Source of the DNA: Caballeronia novacaledonica
Lineage (GTDB): Bacteria > Pseudomonadota > Gammaproteobacteria > Burkholderiales > Burkholderiaceae
Direction of reading: 5' to 3'
NCBI RefSeq assembly: GCF_900258035.1
Contig: NZ_OGTP01000027.1
Coordinates: forward strand, 1-64,000
DNA length: 64,000 bases
Shown here: positions 17,829 to 26,372 of the stretch, piece by piece
Numbering within the stretch: position 1 is the first letter of the stretch
Layout: each line of letters opens with the position of its first letter
Program-made: the position numbers and the translations under genes
Notes under the pieces: generated by a model
Told to the model about the DNA's origin: nothing
Databases searched by the model: none
The model's input: the letters and a program-made list of their open reading frames with translations, nothing else

Positions 17829-18253
17829 TTGGTGATCGAAACGTGCGTGCCTTCGCCGGGCGCCGAGCGGATCTCGAACTCGTCGCACAGGCGTTTCGCG
17901 CCGCCGAGGCCGAGGCCCAGGCCGCTGCCCGACGTGAAGCCATCCGACAGCGCGCGCTGGATATCCGGAATGCCCGGGCCGTTGTCGACGAATTCGAGTT
18001 TGAGGCCGCGGCGGCCATTGCGCTCGACGAGATAGCAATGAACGTCGCCGCCGCCGCCATAGATGAGCGTGTTGCGTGCCAGCTCGCTCGCCGCCGTCAC
18101 GAACTTGGTCTGATCGATGAGAGACAGGCCTTGCGCGACGGCCTTCTCGCGCACGAACTGGCGCAGCCGCACGATCTGCTCGTCGGAGCGGATCGGCAGC
18201 GTGTCGGGCGGCGAGGCGGACGTCGGCGCGGCTGTGGAGTTGAAGATCGTCAT
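17813..18253 (-). CDS. rsbT: RsbT-like serine/threonine kinase (switch protein)
   Basis: 146 residues, a single GHKL kinase domain of the SpoIIAB/RsbW/RsbT type. The N box is SELARN (57 and 61 being the Glu and Asn), the G1 box DNGPGIPD starts at Asp90, and the G2 box GLGLGLGG is at 111-118. In stressosomes RsbT phosphorylates RsbS and RsbR, is released, and activates a partner. It follows rsbS by 21 bp and overlaps the phosphatase gene by 16 bp. Family assignment is from the motifs plus the gene order R-S-T. Confidence 0.87.
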   Translation of the reverse strand: MTIFNSTAAPTSASPPDTLPIRSDEQIVRLRQFVREKAVAQGLSLIDQTKFVTAASELARNTLIYGGGGDVHCYLVERNGRRGLKLEFVDNGPGIPDIQRALSDGFTSGSGLGLGLGGAKRLCDEFEIRSAPGEGTHVSITKWKPF

Positions 18254-18274
18254 GGCGTCGTTCGCATCCGGCCG

Positions 18275-18634
18275 TCAGACCGTGCCGTTGCCCGCGAGGA
18301 GCGCCATGCCCTTCTCCACGTTGAGCGCGGTGCGCACGCCCGAAAGCGTGAGCCCCAGCTCGACCAGCGTGATCGCGACCGACGGCTGCATGCCGACGAC
18401 CACCGTCTCCGCATCGAGCACGCGCGCCATCGCCGCCGTGTTGCCGATCATGCGCCCGATGAACGAATCGACCACGTCGAGCGAGGAAATGTCGATCAGC
18501 ACGCCGCGCGCGCCGTCCTTCACGATGCGGCTCGTCAGATCGTCCTGCAGCGCGAGCGCGAGCCGGTCGTGCATGTCGACCTGAATGGTGACGAGCAGCA
18601 GCTTGCCCATCCTGAGAATCGGAATGCGTTCCAT
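18275..18634 (-). CDS. rsbS: RsbS-like STAS domain stressosome protein
   Basis: 119 residues, a lone STAS domain. The phosphorylation segment reads LIDISSLDVVDSFIG, closely matching the Bacillus RsbS segment; Ser50 is the expected target of RsbT. RsbS and RsbR copolymerise into the stressosome shell and hold RsbT. It sits between rsbR (62 bp upstream) and rsbT (21 bp downstream), the canonical order. No signal peptide or membrane segment. Confidence 0.9.
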   Translation of the reverse strand: MERIPILRMGKLLLVTIQVDMHDRLALALQDDLTSRIVKDGARGVLIDISSLDVVDSFIGRMIGNTAAMARVLDAETVVVGMQPSVAITLVELGLTLSGVRTALNVEKGMALLAGNGTV

Positions 18635-18696
18635 CGCGTAAGGCCCCGTTCAGTCGCGTTGCGTTCGATGCGTGCTTCGAATGGCGAGATGCGGCG

Positions 18697-19614
18697 TCAT
18701 TCCGGTTGCAACGCGTCGAAGCCGTCGTTCGGACGCAGCGCGCGCGTCGCGTCCTGCGCGCTCGCGCCCGTCACCGACTTGCCGGTGCGCTGCAGCGCGA
18801 TGACGAAGGCCGCCGCGAGCGTCGCCTTGGTCGTGACGTTCGACAGATTCACGCCCAGATGCACGATGGTCTGCGCGATCTGCGGACGAATGCCGCTGAT
18901 GATGCAGTCCGCGCCCATCAGCCGCGCGGCCGCGACCGTCTTCAGCAAGTGTTGCGCGACGAGCGTATCGACGGTCGGCACGCCGGTGATGTCGATGATC
19001 GCGATCGCCGCGCCCGTCTCGACGATTTTCTGCAGCAGGTTTTCCATCACGACCTGTGTGCGCGCGGAATCGAGCGTGCCGATGAGCGGCAGCGCGAGAA
19101 TGCCGTCCCACAACTGCACGACGGGCGTCGACAGTTCGAGCAGTTCCTGCTGCTGGCGCACGATGACCTGCTCGCGGCTCGTCTGAAAGACTTCGGTCGT
19201 GAAGAGGCCGAGTTCGTCGAAGAGCGTGCTGATGGTCCAGGTGAGATCGGCGAGCGTCGCGGCATCGGTGCCGAGCGTCTCGCGCAGACGCGTGAAGAGC
19301 GGCTGCTTCAGCGAGAACACGAACATCGCGGTCTCGACCGGCGTGAAGCCCTGACGCGCCCGCTGCGCGGACATCTCCGCGAGAAACGCGCGCACTTCCT
19401 GCCACGCGGGCGCTTTGAAATCGACGCGCTCGGAGGTGCTGAGCGCCGTCATCAGCAGCGAGACGAACTGCGTGAACTGATTGCGCAGTTCCGCTTCCCC
19501 GACGAGCCCGCGCCGCGACGCGATGGCGTGCTGTTGCGCGAACCACTCCGCGAGCAGCTGCTCCTGATTGTTGGTGAACAACTGGGCAAGCCGCATTCCG
19601 CCGACCATTTCCAT
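18697..19614 (-). CDS. rsbR: RsbR-like stressosome sensor protein
   Basis: 305 residues. The N-terminal 150 are an all-helical, globin-like non-haem sensory region; a linker helix and a C-terminal STAS domain follow. The STAS region holds IDITGVPTVDT (Thr210) and RPQIAQT (Thr249), which by motif correspond to the two phosphorylated threonines of Bacillus RsbR. ATG 19614 is chosen because AGGA precedes it by seven bases; later in-frame ATGs at 19608 and 19596 are possible. It is first of the operon. What the N-terminal domain senses cannot be read from the sequence. Confidence 0.88.
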   Translation of the reverse strand: MEMVGGMRLAQLFTNNQEQLLAEWFAQQHAIASRRGLVGEAELRNQFTQFVSLLMTALSTSERVDFKAPAWQEVRAFLAEMSAQRARQGFTPVETAMFVFSLKQPLFTRLRETLGTDAATLADLTWTISTLFDELGLFTTEVFQTSREQVIVRQQQELLELSTPVVQLWDGILALPLIGTLDSARTQVVMENLLQKIVETGAAIAIIDITGVPTVDTLVAQHLLKTVAAARLMGADCIISGIRPQIAQTIVHLGVNLSNVTTKATLAAAFVIALQRTGKSVTGASAQDATRALRPNDGFDALQPE

Positions 19615-20012
19615 GCCGAAATCCTGTGCGAATGATGTTATCGGGCGCCGAGCCCCGGAAGTTGGTTGTTGCGTCGCCGCGAAGATGATCGAAATAATGC
19701 GACGCAAGGCGCTCGGAATGTAGCACGTCGTCCCAAAATTCGACAGTCCGGAACGCCTTGTAGCGCAATGGATTAGCGGATTACTTCGGGCGCTGCCGGC
19801 GGCGCCCGGCGCAATCGGAAAATGCTTCCGGTCGTGCGCCGCCGGGTGGACGAAGTCCGGTCAAATATCCTGAGGAAACCCGCGCGTCCATAGGATGAAG
19901 CACACGTCCGGCATGCGATGCCGTGTATAGCGGCGCGAATATTTTTTCGGCTATCGCCCGATGCAATACTCGGGCGACCGACTCAAACCTCATCCGATTC
20001 GCCGGAGCGCAC
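19615..20012. other. Divergent intergenic region between stressosome operon and NCS2 permease
   Basis: 398 bp with no credible gene. It should hold the promoters for rsbR (minus) and the permease (plus). A 7-bp stem, TCGCCCG (19954-19960) and CGGGCGA (19971-19977), lies about 40 bp before the permease start and could influence its expression. A GC-rich segment at 19790-19850 also has self-complementary parts. I recognise no known riboswitch. Confidence 0.4.
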
Positions 20013-21383
20013 ATGGCCCAAACGATTCACCCCGTCGACGAAGTGCTGCCCATCGGTCAGATGCTGGCGGTCGGCATTCAGCACGTGCTCGTGATGTACG
20101 CGGGTGCGATCGCGGTGCCGCTCATCATCGGCGCGGCGTTGAAGCTGCCAAAGGAGCAGGTCGCGTTTCTGATCAGCTCGGACCTCTTCGCGTGCGGGCT
20201 CGTCACGCTGGTGCAGTGCATCGGCGTATGGAAGTTCGGCATTCGCTTGCCGGTGATCATGGGCGTGAGCTTCGCGCCGGTCGGACCGATGGTCGCGATG
20301 GCATCGTCCGGCGCCGGGCTCACGGCGATCTTCGGCGCGACGATCGCGGCGGGCGTGTTCGCGATATTGATCGCGCCGTTCTTCGGCCGGCTGATGCGCT
20401 TTTTTCCGCCGATCGTCACGGGCACGATCATTCTCACGATCGGCATGACGCTCTTTCCGGTGGCGATCAACTGGGCGGGCGGCGGGCGCGGCGCGGCGAA
20501 TTTCGGCGAGCCGAGGAACCTGATGATCGCGGCGGTCGTGCTGCTCGCGATTCTGTTCATCAACAAGTATCTGAAGGGCTTTCTCGCGAATATTTCGGTG
20601 TTGCTCGGCATGGCGATCGGCTTCGCGATTGCGCTGCCGCTCGGGTTCGTCGATTTTGGCGGCGTCGGTCAGGCCGCGTGGTTCGCGCCGGTGCGGCCGT
20701 TTGCGTTCGGCATGCCGACTTTCGATCTCGCGGCGATCGCCTCGTTGTGTCTCGTGATGGTGGTCATCATGGTGGAATCGCTCGGCATGTTTCTCGCGCT
20801 CGGCGACCTCGCGATGCGGCCCGTTTCGCGCATCGACGCGACGCGCGGATTGCGCACGGACGGTCTCGGCACGGTGATCGGCGGGATTTTCAATACGTTT
20901 CCGCATTCGTCGTTTTCGCAAAACATCGGACTCGTGGGGATTACGGGCGTGAAGAGCCGATGGGTTGTCGCGGTGTCGGGCGTGATTCTGATTCTGCTCG
21001 GGCTGTTGCCGAAGCTTTCCAATCTGATTGCGTCGATACCGGTCGTGGTGCTCGGCGGCGCCGGGATTGCGATGTTCGGGATGGTCGCGGCGACCGGCGT
21101 GAAGATTCTGAGCAAGGTCGATTTCGACAGCAAGAACAACTTGCTCATCATCGCGATCAGTTTGGGCGTCGGGGTGATTCCGCTTGCCGCGCCGACTTTT
21201 TTTGCGCATATGCCCGGGTGGGCCGGGCCGCTGACCCATAGCGGGATCACGCTCGCTGCGGTGTTTGCGATTCTGCTCAATGCGCTTTTTAATCGCGAGC
21301 GCGATTCGGGGGATATCGAGAGGGAAATCGCTGCTGAGATGCCTTTGAGTTTGCGGCATGGGGAGGGGGATATTCGTGAGTGA
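20013..21383 (+). CDS. NCS2 family nucleobase:cation symporter (xanthine/uric acid permease type)
   Basis: 456 residues, about 12-14 transmembrane segments. NCS2 proteins import xanthine, uric acid or other nucleobases with protons or sodium. The family signature SQNIGLVGITGVKSR is present, preceded by the TM8 segment with the conserved Glu (VVIMVESLGMFLALG). TM1 carries the QHVLVMYAGAIAVPLI motif. The bacterial xanthine/urate branch fits best; specificity for one purine is not claimed. ATG 20013 has GGAGCG upstream. It is monocistronic and runs into the repeat element downstream. Confidence 0.9.
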   Translation: MAQTIHPVDEVLPIGQMLAVGIQHVLVMYAGAIAVPLIIGAALKLPKEQVAFLISSDLFACGLVTLVQCIGVWKFGIRLPVIMGVSFAPVGPMVAMASSGAGLTAIFGATIAAGVFAILIAPFFGRLMRFFPPIVTGTIILTIGMTLFPVAINWAGGGRGAANFGEPRNLMIAAVVLLAILFINKYLKGFLANISVLLGMAIGFAIALPLGFVDFGGVGQAAWFAPVRPFAFGMPTFDLAAIASLCLVMVVIMVESLGMFLALGDLAMRPVSRIDATRGLRTDGLGTVIGGIFNTFPHSSFSQNIGLVGITGVKSRWVVAVSGVILILLGLLPKLSNLIASIPVVVLGGAGIAMFGMVAATGVKILSKVDFDSKNNLLIIAISLGVGVIPLAAPTFFAHMPGWAGPLTHSGITLAAVFAILLNALFNRERDSGDIEREIAAEMPLSLRHGEGDIRE

Positions 21384-21440
21384 ATTTTTTTTGGCTTTCG
21401 CCGGATCTCGTGTTCGGGTCTGAAGCTTTTGGCTTTCGTT
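21384..21440. other. Short lead-in to the palindromic element
   Basis: A partial repetition of the element's outer border occurs here: GGCTTTCGCCGGATCTCG (from about 21394) resembles the border GGCTTTCGTTTCGCCGGATC just after it. This suggests a tandem or truncated end of the repeat. It abuts the stop codon of the permease gene. Confidence 0.4.
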
Positions 21441-22055
21441 TCGCCGGATCCCGTTTTCGCGTCGGTTTATTAGCGTTGCCCCTGTGCGGGGCGGCAGTCA
21501 CTTTCTTTGCTGCTGCAAAGAAAGTAACCAAAGAAACAGCTATCCCCAGCCTAAGCACTTCATGCCGGCCGCGGCACAGGCGATTGACCTAATGGCCCCC
21601 AGAGTAGCGAGTGCCCTCAAAGGTCTTGTCGGACTTGGCTCGCGCACGGTCTGCCGCGTCGCACCACACGCCAGATTGGTTCAGCACGAAATGGCGCCGG
21701 CCCGCTTCGCGGCCGATGGGTCAATCGGGGCGGGGGCTGCGTGCGCTTCTTTCTCGATGGTTTCCCTCGCATACCCAACGGCAGCGCGAAGCGCAGTGCC
21801 GATGCTCTTTCGTGCTGAACCAGCGCCCTAAAACAAGTAGCTTGTCAGACCGTGCGCGATCCAAGCCCGGTGATTGTGATGAGGGCACTCTTTAGGCGAG
21901 TGCCAACTTAAGGGAGAAAATTGGCCAAGTTGCGTGTGACCGCGGGCCTGAAAAGCTGCTTTCTTTGGTTACTTTCTTTGCAGCAGCAAAGAAAGTGACT
22001 GCCGCCCCGCACAGGGGCAACGCCAATAGACCGACGCGAAAACGGGATCCGGCGA
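21441..22055. repeat. 615-bp imperfect palindromic repeat element
   Basis: The outer arms 21441-21540 and 21955-22055 are near-perfect inverted copies of about 100 bp. They hold a G/C-rich block (CCTGTGCGGGGCGG) and an internal hairpin CTTTCTTTGCTGCTGCAAAG. Inside are further nested inverted pairs: 21609-21619/21880-21890, 21634-21653/21846-21865 and 21677-21691/21808-21822. These three are all centred on 21749-21750, so the whole unit is one nested palindrome. No ORF in it looks coding. It may be a non-autonomous mobile element or a BIME-like structure; I believe related sequences occur dispersed in other Burkholderiaceae, from memory only. Confidence 0.8.
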
Positions 22056-22100
22056 AAACCCTCGAAGCCTCAAAAAGCCCCCGCGCCGCCCGCGATAAAA

Positions 22101-22190
22101 GCTGCCTTCTTTGCAGCAGCAAAGAAAGTGACTGCCGCCCCGCACAGGGGCAGTGCTAATAGACCAAAAGCAAATCGGGATCCGGCGAAA
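22101..22190. repeat. Third, truncated copy of the repeat arm
   Basis: Bases 22101-22190 repeat the right arm in direct orientation (TTTGCAGCAGCAAAGAAAG, then the GCCGCCCCGCACAGGGGC block and CGGGATCCGGCGAAAACC). They lack the leading TTGGTTACTTTC part and diverge in the middle (AGTGCTAATAGACCAAAAGC). The copy ends about 60 bp before the hydrolase start codon and creates a spurious N-terminal extension in that frame. Confidence 0.75.
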
Positions 22191-22250
22191 ACCAAAACCA
22201 AATCAAACCCACTACCATATGAAAGCCCCCAAACCCGCCCCACGAATCCC

Positions 22251-23075
22251 ATGCGCGAAATCCTCTGGATCCTTCTGCTAGCGATCGCGCTGATCTACAC
22301 CGTCGCCCTGGCAGGGCTCTATTGGCTGCAAGGCCGACTCGTCTATCCACTCGAACAGATCGAAGCGTTCAAAAACGCCGAACTCGAAGCCCGCACCGAA
22401 GCAGTCAGCATCAGAACCGCCGACGGACTCGACCTGACAGTCCGATACCAGGCGCCCGGAAACAAAGCCGCCCCGACCATCATCCTCTTCCACGGCAACG
22501 GCGAAGACCTCGCCCAGCGCGGCCATATCGCGCTGGAAATGATCGAAGCGGGCTACGGCGTACTGCTCGCCGAATATCGCGGCTATGGCGGCAATCCCGG
22601 CAGGCCCCACGAAGCCGGCCTCTACGCCGATGCGCGCGCCGCCCACGCCTACGCGTCTGCGAGATCGTCGAACGTCGTCCTGCACGGCTATTCGCTCGGC
22701 TCCGGCGTCGCCGTGCAGCTCGCCAGCGAAGCGAAGATCCATGCGCTGATGCTCGAAGCGCCGTTCACGAGCATCGTCGATGTGGCGGCGAAGCGATTCC
22801 GGCTCTTCCCCGTCCGCCTGCTCGCACGCGACCGCTACGAAAGCCTTTCGAAAATCGCCTCGGTGCGCGCGCCGATCCTGATCTACGGCGGCACGAAAGA
22901 CGGCGTGATTCCGCCCGCGCACTTCCGGCGCCTCTTCGACGCCGCGCGCGGCAACAAACATCTCGCGCTCATCGAAGACGCCGATCACCTCGACGTCTGG
23001 ACGAAGGGCGGCCGCGAACACGTCATGCAATTTCTCGCGTCGCTGCAACCGGCGCGGGACACGCTCCAGGCTTAA
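22251..23075 (+). CDS. Membrane-anchored alpha/beta hydrolase
   Basis: 274 residues. An N-terminal hydrophobic anchor (ILWILLLAIALIYTVALAGL) is followed by an alpha/beta-hydrolase domain: oxyanion motif FHGNGED, nucleophile elbow GYSLGSG, acid GTKDGVIP and catalytic His in DADHLD. It resembles the BEM46/ABHD13 group of serine hydrolases with short anchors. ATG 22251 is chosen because upstream codons translate the repeat element. The stop codon shares the palindromic TTAA with the convergent exonuclease gene. Substrate not known. Confidence 0.82.
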   Translation: MREILWILLLAIALIYTVALAGLYWLQGRLVYPLEQIEAFKNAELEARTEAVSIRTADGLDLTVRYQAPGNKAAPTIILFHGNGEDLAQRGHIALEMIEAGYGVLLAEYRGYGGNPGRPHEAGLYADARAAHAYASARSSNVVLHGYSLGSGVAVQLASEAKIHALMLEAPFTSIVDVAAKRFRLFPVRLLARDRYESLSKIASVRAPILIYGGTKDGVIPPAHFRRLFDAARGNKHLALIEDADHLDVWTKGGREHVMQFLASLQPARDTLQA

Positions 23076-23875
23076 GCGCCCGCGGTTTTCCCGCGAGCCC
23101 GCCCCGTCTTCAGCGTCACCCACGTCGGCGCATGATCGCTCGCGTGCGCCTCGCCACGCACCCACTTGTCGACGCCCGCGCTCTGCAGCTTCTTCGCCAG
23201 ATCCTTGGTCAGCAAAATATGATCGATGCGCAAGCCCGAATTCGTCTGCCAGTGATTGCGAAAGTAATCCCAGAACGTATAGATGCGCTCATCGGGAAAT
23301 ATCTTGCGCAGCGCATCCGTCCAGCCTTGCGCGAGTAAATCGGCATAAGCCGCGCGGCTCTCGGGCTGCAAGAGCGCGTCCTTCAGCCACGAACGCGTGT
23401 TGTAGATGTCCTCGTCGGTGGGCACGACGTTGTAATCGCCCGCGAGCACGACGGGATGACCGCTGTCGAGCAACGCCTTCGCGTGTGCGTTGAAGCGCTC
23501 GAACCACGCGAGCTTGTAGTCGAACTTCGGGCCCGGCTGCGGATTGCCGTTCGGAAGATAAAGACAGCCGATCAGCAAGCCGCCCACGGCCGCTTCGATA
23601 TAACGGCTATGCGTATCGTCCTCATAACCGGGCAGCCCGCGCCGGCTCAGCACCGGCTCGGCATCCTTCGCGAGAATCGCCACGCCGTTCCACGACTGCT
23701 GTCCGTGCCACAACGCGCCATAACCCGCGTTCGCGATCGCCTCGGCGGGAAACTGCGCGTCCGTCGCCTTGAGTTCCTGCAGGCAGACGATATCGGGCGA
23801 TTCGCGTTCGAGCCATTGCAACAAGGCGTCGAGACGCGGACGGATGCCGTTGATGTTGAAGGTCGCGATTTTCAC
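23072..23875 (-). CDS. xthA: Exodeoxyribonuclease III
   Basis: 267 residues of the AP endonuclease/exonuclease III family (DNA base-excision repair). Conserved parts: the N-terminus FNINGIRPRL, metal Glu in CLQELKATD, the DYNVVPTD segment, the GLRIDHIL segment and the C-terminal catalytic SDHAP. GTG 23875 is preferred: the encoded KIATFNINGIR start is typical and GGAG precedes it; an ATG five codons upstream (23890) is the alternative. Convergent with the hydrolase gene (4-bp overlap at the stops), divergent from the MFS gene. Confidence 0.92.
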   Translation of the reverse strand: MKIATFNINGIRPRLDALLQWLERESPDIVCLQELKATDAQFPAEAIANAGYGALWHGQQSWNGVAILAKDAEPVLSRRGLPGYEDDTHSRYIEAAVGGLLIGCLYLPNGNPQPGPKFDYKLAWFERFNAHAKALLDSGHPVVLAGDYNVVPTDEDIYNTRSWLKDALLQPESRAAYADLLAQGWTDALRKIFPDERIYTFWDYFRNHWQTNSGLRIDHILLTKDLAKKLQSAGVDKWVRGEAHASDHAPTWVTLKTGRARGKTAGA

Positions 23876-24004
23876 TCGGCGTCGCTCCATCGGTGGATCG
23901 GAATCGATCGTACACGCCCCGCAGTTTGCGTGCCGCGGCATACGCGAGCGCGGCGGCGGAAAATCTGCCAAAGTCACGCGAACTCCGCCACGATCCTCGC
24001 ATCC

Positions 24005-25210
24005 ATGTCCGAAGCCTCCGCGCACTGGCAGCGCAATCTCTACGTCTGCGTTTTCGGCTCGTTCACCACCATCATGGCGATGACGCTGCTCCTGCCCTTC
24101 CTGCCGCTCTATGTGCAGCAGCTCGGGGCGTCGTCGGTGGAGGCGGCGGTGCAATGGTCCGGCATCGCGTTCGGCGCGACGTTTCTCGCGGCGGGCCTCG
24201 TCGCGCCGCTTTGGGGACGTCTCGCCGACCGCTACGGCCGCAAGCCGATCCTCATTCGCGCGAGCCTCGGCATGGCGATCACGATGTCCCTGCTCGGCGT
24301 CGTGCAGACGGTCTGGCAACTCGTGGCGATGCGCTTTCTCGCGGGGCTCGTCGGCGGTTATGCGAGCGGCGCCATCGTCATGATCGCGACGCAGACGCCG
24401 AAACACCGCACCGCGTGGGCGCTCGGCACGCACGCGGCGGGCATGATGGCGGGCAATCTCGTCGGGCCGCTCGTCGGCGGGTTGCTGCCGGGACTGATCG
24501 GCATACGCGCGACGTTCTTTCTCGCGGGCGGCCTCATCTTCTGCTCGTTCATCATGACGACGCTGTTCGTCAAGGAAGAGCGCCGCGCGCCGGATCACGC
24601 GAAGACAACGCCGCGCGGCGGCTGGCGCGACGTGCCGCTGCTCACGCCCGTCATCGCGATGCTCGTGAGCGCGATGCTGCTCATGTTCGCGAACATGTCG
24701 ATCGAGCCGATCATCACGGTGTACGTGTCGCAGCTCGTGAAAGACCCGAAGCAGGTCACGCTCGTCGCGGGCTTCGTGATGTCCGCCGCCGCGCTCGGCA
24801 GCGTGCTCGCCGCGCCGCGCGTCGGACGGCTCGCGGATCGCATCGGCGCACCGAAGGTGATCGTCGCGTGTCTCGCCGTCTGCGGCGTGCTGCTGATTCC
24901 GCAGATGTTCGTCACCGACGGCACGCAGCTCGTCGTGCTGCGCTTTCTGATGGGCCTCGCGCTGGGCGGCCTGCTGCCCGCAATCACGAGCGTCGTGCGT
25001 CACAGCGTGCCCGATCACGCAGCCGGATACATCCTCGGCTACGCGACATCGGCGCAATACATCGGGCAGGTGACGGGACCGCTCGCGGGCGGCTTCATCG
25101 CCGCGCATTCGGGCATGCACGCCGTCTTCGCGATGACGAGCGTGCTCATGTTCGCCGGCGCCGCCTTCAACGCGTGGACGTTCCTGCGCGCGATGCTGAC
25201 AACGCGGTAG
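24005..25210 (+). CDS. MFS multidrug-type efflux transporter
   Basis: 401 residues with 12 predicted membrane helices. The MFS motif A is GRLADRYGRKPIL after TM2, repeated weakly as GRLADRIGAPKVI after TM8. Motif C, typical of drug:proton antiporters, is GNLVGPLVGG in TM5. Closest in style to MdtG/TetA-like exporters. The ATG at 24005 lies about 130 bp from the divergent exonuclease start. No regulator is adjacent; the next gene is a double-HTH regulator 200 bp downstream. Drug identity unknown. Confidence 0.87.
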   Translation: MSEASAHWQRNLYVCVFGSFTTIMAMTLLLPFLPLYVQQLGASSVEAAVQWSGIAFGATFLAAGLVAPLWGRLADRYGRKPILIRASLGMAITMSLLGVVQTVWQLVAMRFLAGLVGGYASGAIVMIATQTPKHRTAWALGTHAAGMMAGNLVGPLVGGLLPGLIGIRATFFLAGGLIFCSFIMTTLFVKEERRAPDHAKTTPRGGWRDVPLLTPVIAMLVSAMLLMFANMSIEPIITVYVSQLVKDPKQVTLVAGFVMSAAALGSVLAAPRVGRLADRIGAPKVIVACLAVCGVLLIPQMFVTDGTQLVVLRFLMGLALGGLLPAITSVVRHSVPDHAAGYILGYATSAQYIGQVTGPLAGGFIAAHSGMHAVFAMTSVLMFAGAAFNAWTFLRAMLTTR

Positions 25211-25215
25211 TTTAA

Positions 25216-25285
25216 GTTTGACTATCAAACTAGGGTGTTCCTAAAACACCCCGTTGCACGGTAACATTGACCGGAATTCCTAAAA
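25216..25285. promoter_or_regulatory. Stem-loops and direct repeats before the XRE regulator
   Basis: After the MFS stop there are two small hairpins: GTTTG/CAAAC (25216-25230) and GGGTGTT/AACACCC (25233-25251). The nonamer TTCCTAAAA occurs twice, at 25238-25246 and 25277-25285, 39 bp apart. The hairpins could terminate MFS transcription. The spaced direct repeats could be operators for the downstream HTH protein. Both readings are inference. Confidence 0.4.
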
Positions 25286-25418
25286 TTTTCGATGTTGCCA
25301 TCGCCGCTTCGCACCTTGCGATGTAGCGAAGGAGAGTTCATGCAACCAAATCGCCGCGCGCGCCCTCGTTGCGTGCGCGGCGTTCTTGCGTCATTTGCTT
25401 TCACCATCACGAGACCAG

Positions 25419-25910
25419 ATGGTAAAAAAACTCGCGAAAGACAAGCCCCTTGATGTCAACCGTCGCCTGTCGGCAGGCCTGAGAGCCGTAAGAGAATCGG
25501 CCGGGCTCACTCTGGTCGCTTTAGCTGAGTCGACAGGCATGAGTCGCAACACGCTTTGGCGCATTGAAAATCGAGACGCCAATGCCCGCCTGAGCACAAT
25601 CGACGCACTGGCGAAGTTCTTTAAGCTAAACCCCACGCAGCTTTTTGAGACGGTGCCTTCGAATACGCCGCGGCTTCCTCGACGCATAGCGTTATCGAAA
25701 ATCGTGTCTGGGAATATAGTTAAGCTGCGCTCGGTCGCTGGGATGTCGCAAGAGGCGCTCGGGCAAGCTGCTGGTCTAGCGCGGAACTACGTTTCGTTAA
25801 TTGAGGTCGCCGCGCCAGACCTCAAAATCGAGACCGTGGCGGACATCGCCCGAGTGTTGGACGTCGACCTATGCATTCTCTTGGCAGACCCTCGCGAATG
25901 TCTCGCTTAA
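25419..25910 (+). CDS. XRE-type regulator with two HTH domains
   Basis: 163 residues carrying two Cro/C1-type helix-turn-helix domains in tandem. The first contains LVALAESTGMSRNTLWRIE followed by LSTIDALAKFFKLNPTQLF. The second contains QEALGQAAGLARNYVSLIE followed by ETVADIARVLDVDLCILL. Single-domain XRE proteins act as dimers; two domains in one chain suggest an intramolecular dimer. ATG 25419 is chosen; a TTG at 25386 would add 11 residues. It opens the accessory region and precedes two genes of unknown function on the opposite strand, as controllers of mobile or defence genes often do. Confidence 0.77.
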   Translation: MVKKLAKDKPLDVNRRLSAGLRAVRESAGLTLVALAESTGMSRNTLWRIENRDANARLSTIDALAKFFKLNPTQLFETVPSNTPRLPRRIALSKIVSGNIVKLRSVAGMSQEALGQAAGLARNYVSLIEVAAPDLKIETVADIARVLDVDLCILLADPRECLA

Positions 25911-26372
25911 TCGGAAACAGGTTACCCGCGCTTTTTTCGGCGACTCGACGTAGCCTCATCCCACCGGCCAATCCACTCGGTTATCAACAACAGTGCTTCG
26001 GCGACCGGTGAACAATTCACCGTGGCCACCTTCACCGATGCGGGAGCAGCTCAATTAGTCGTCGTCACCACGGACGGACGGCTACATTCGCGAGAATGTC
26101 GAAGAATTGTCCGCGTCGGAATCAGCCGCGCGCGCGAGTACCTCGTCATTCTCGACCCTCACTGGTCAAAATGCCCTCTCCTGCAGGGTCACAAGCCCGG
26201 GTAACAGACGCGTGCGTCTCTACAAGGCAAGCTGCCAACGTCGTCCTCCCAGCCGCCAAGCGCCCTCTCGACGCTCGTGCTCGACTTGGTCAACGCCGAA
26301 CTCTGTCCCTGCGATTTACGACGTTGGTGATAGTCAACAATGCACCGACCGATGAGTTCAATTGCGCAAATC
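25911..26372. other. Intergenic stretch, no clear gene
   Basis: 462 bp between convergent genes. A 60-codon frame (26022-26204, plus) has partly protein-like composition (SRAREYLVILDPHWSKC) but no ribosome-binding site and no recognisable family; I do not call it. Confidence 0.4.

Noticed and set aside
19923..20012. Purine riboswitch upstream of the NCS2 permease
   Set aside because: Only one 7-bp stem is present; I could not find the three-way junction or conserved loops of a purine riboswitch.
19983..21359. A 458-codon minus-strand frame
   Set aside because: Antisense to the NCS2 permease; the His/Arg/Asp-rich translation is typical of a shadow frame.
21484..22159. Several short frames reading FFAAAKKVTKE-like peptides
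   Set aside because: They are translations of the palindromic repeat arms, not genes.
21441..22190. CRISPR-like repeats
   Set aside because: There are only three arms, inverted and unevenly spaced, with no regular spacers and no cas genes in the window.
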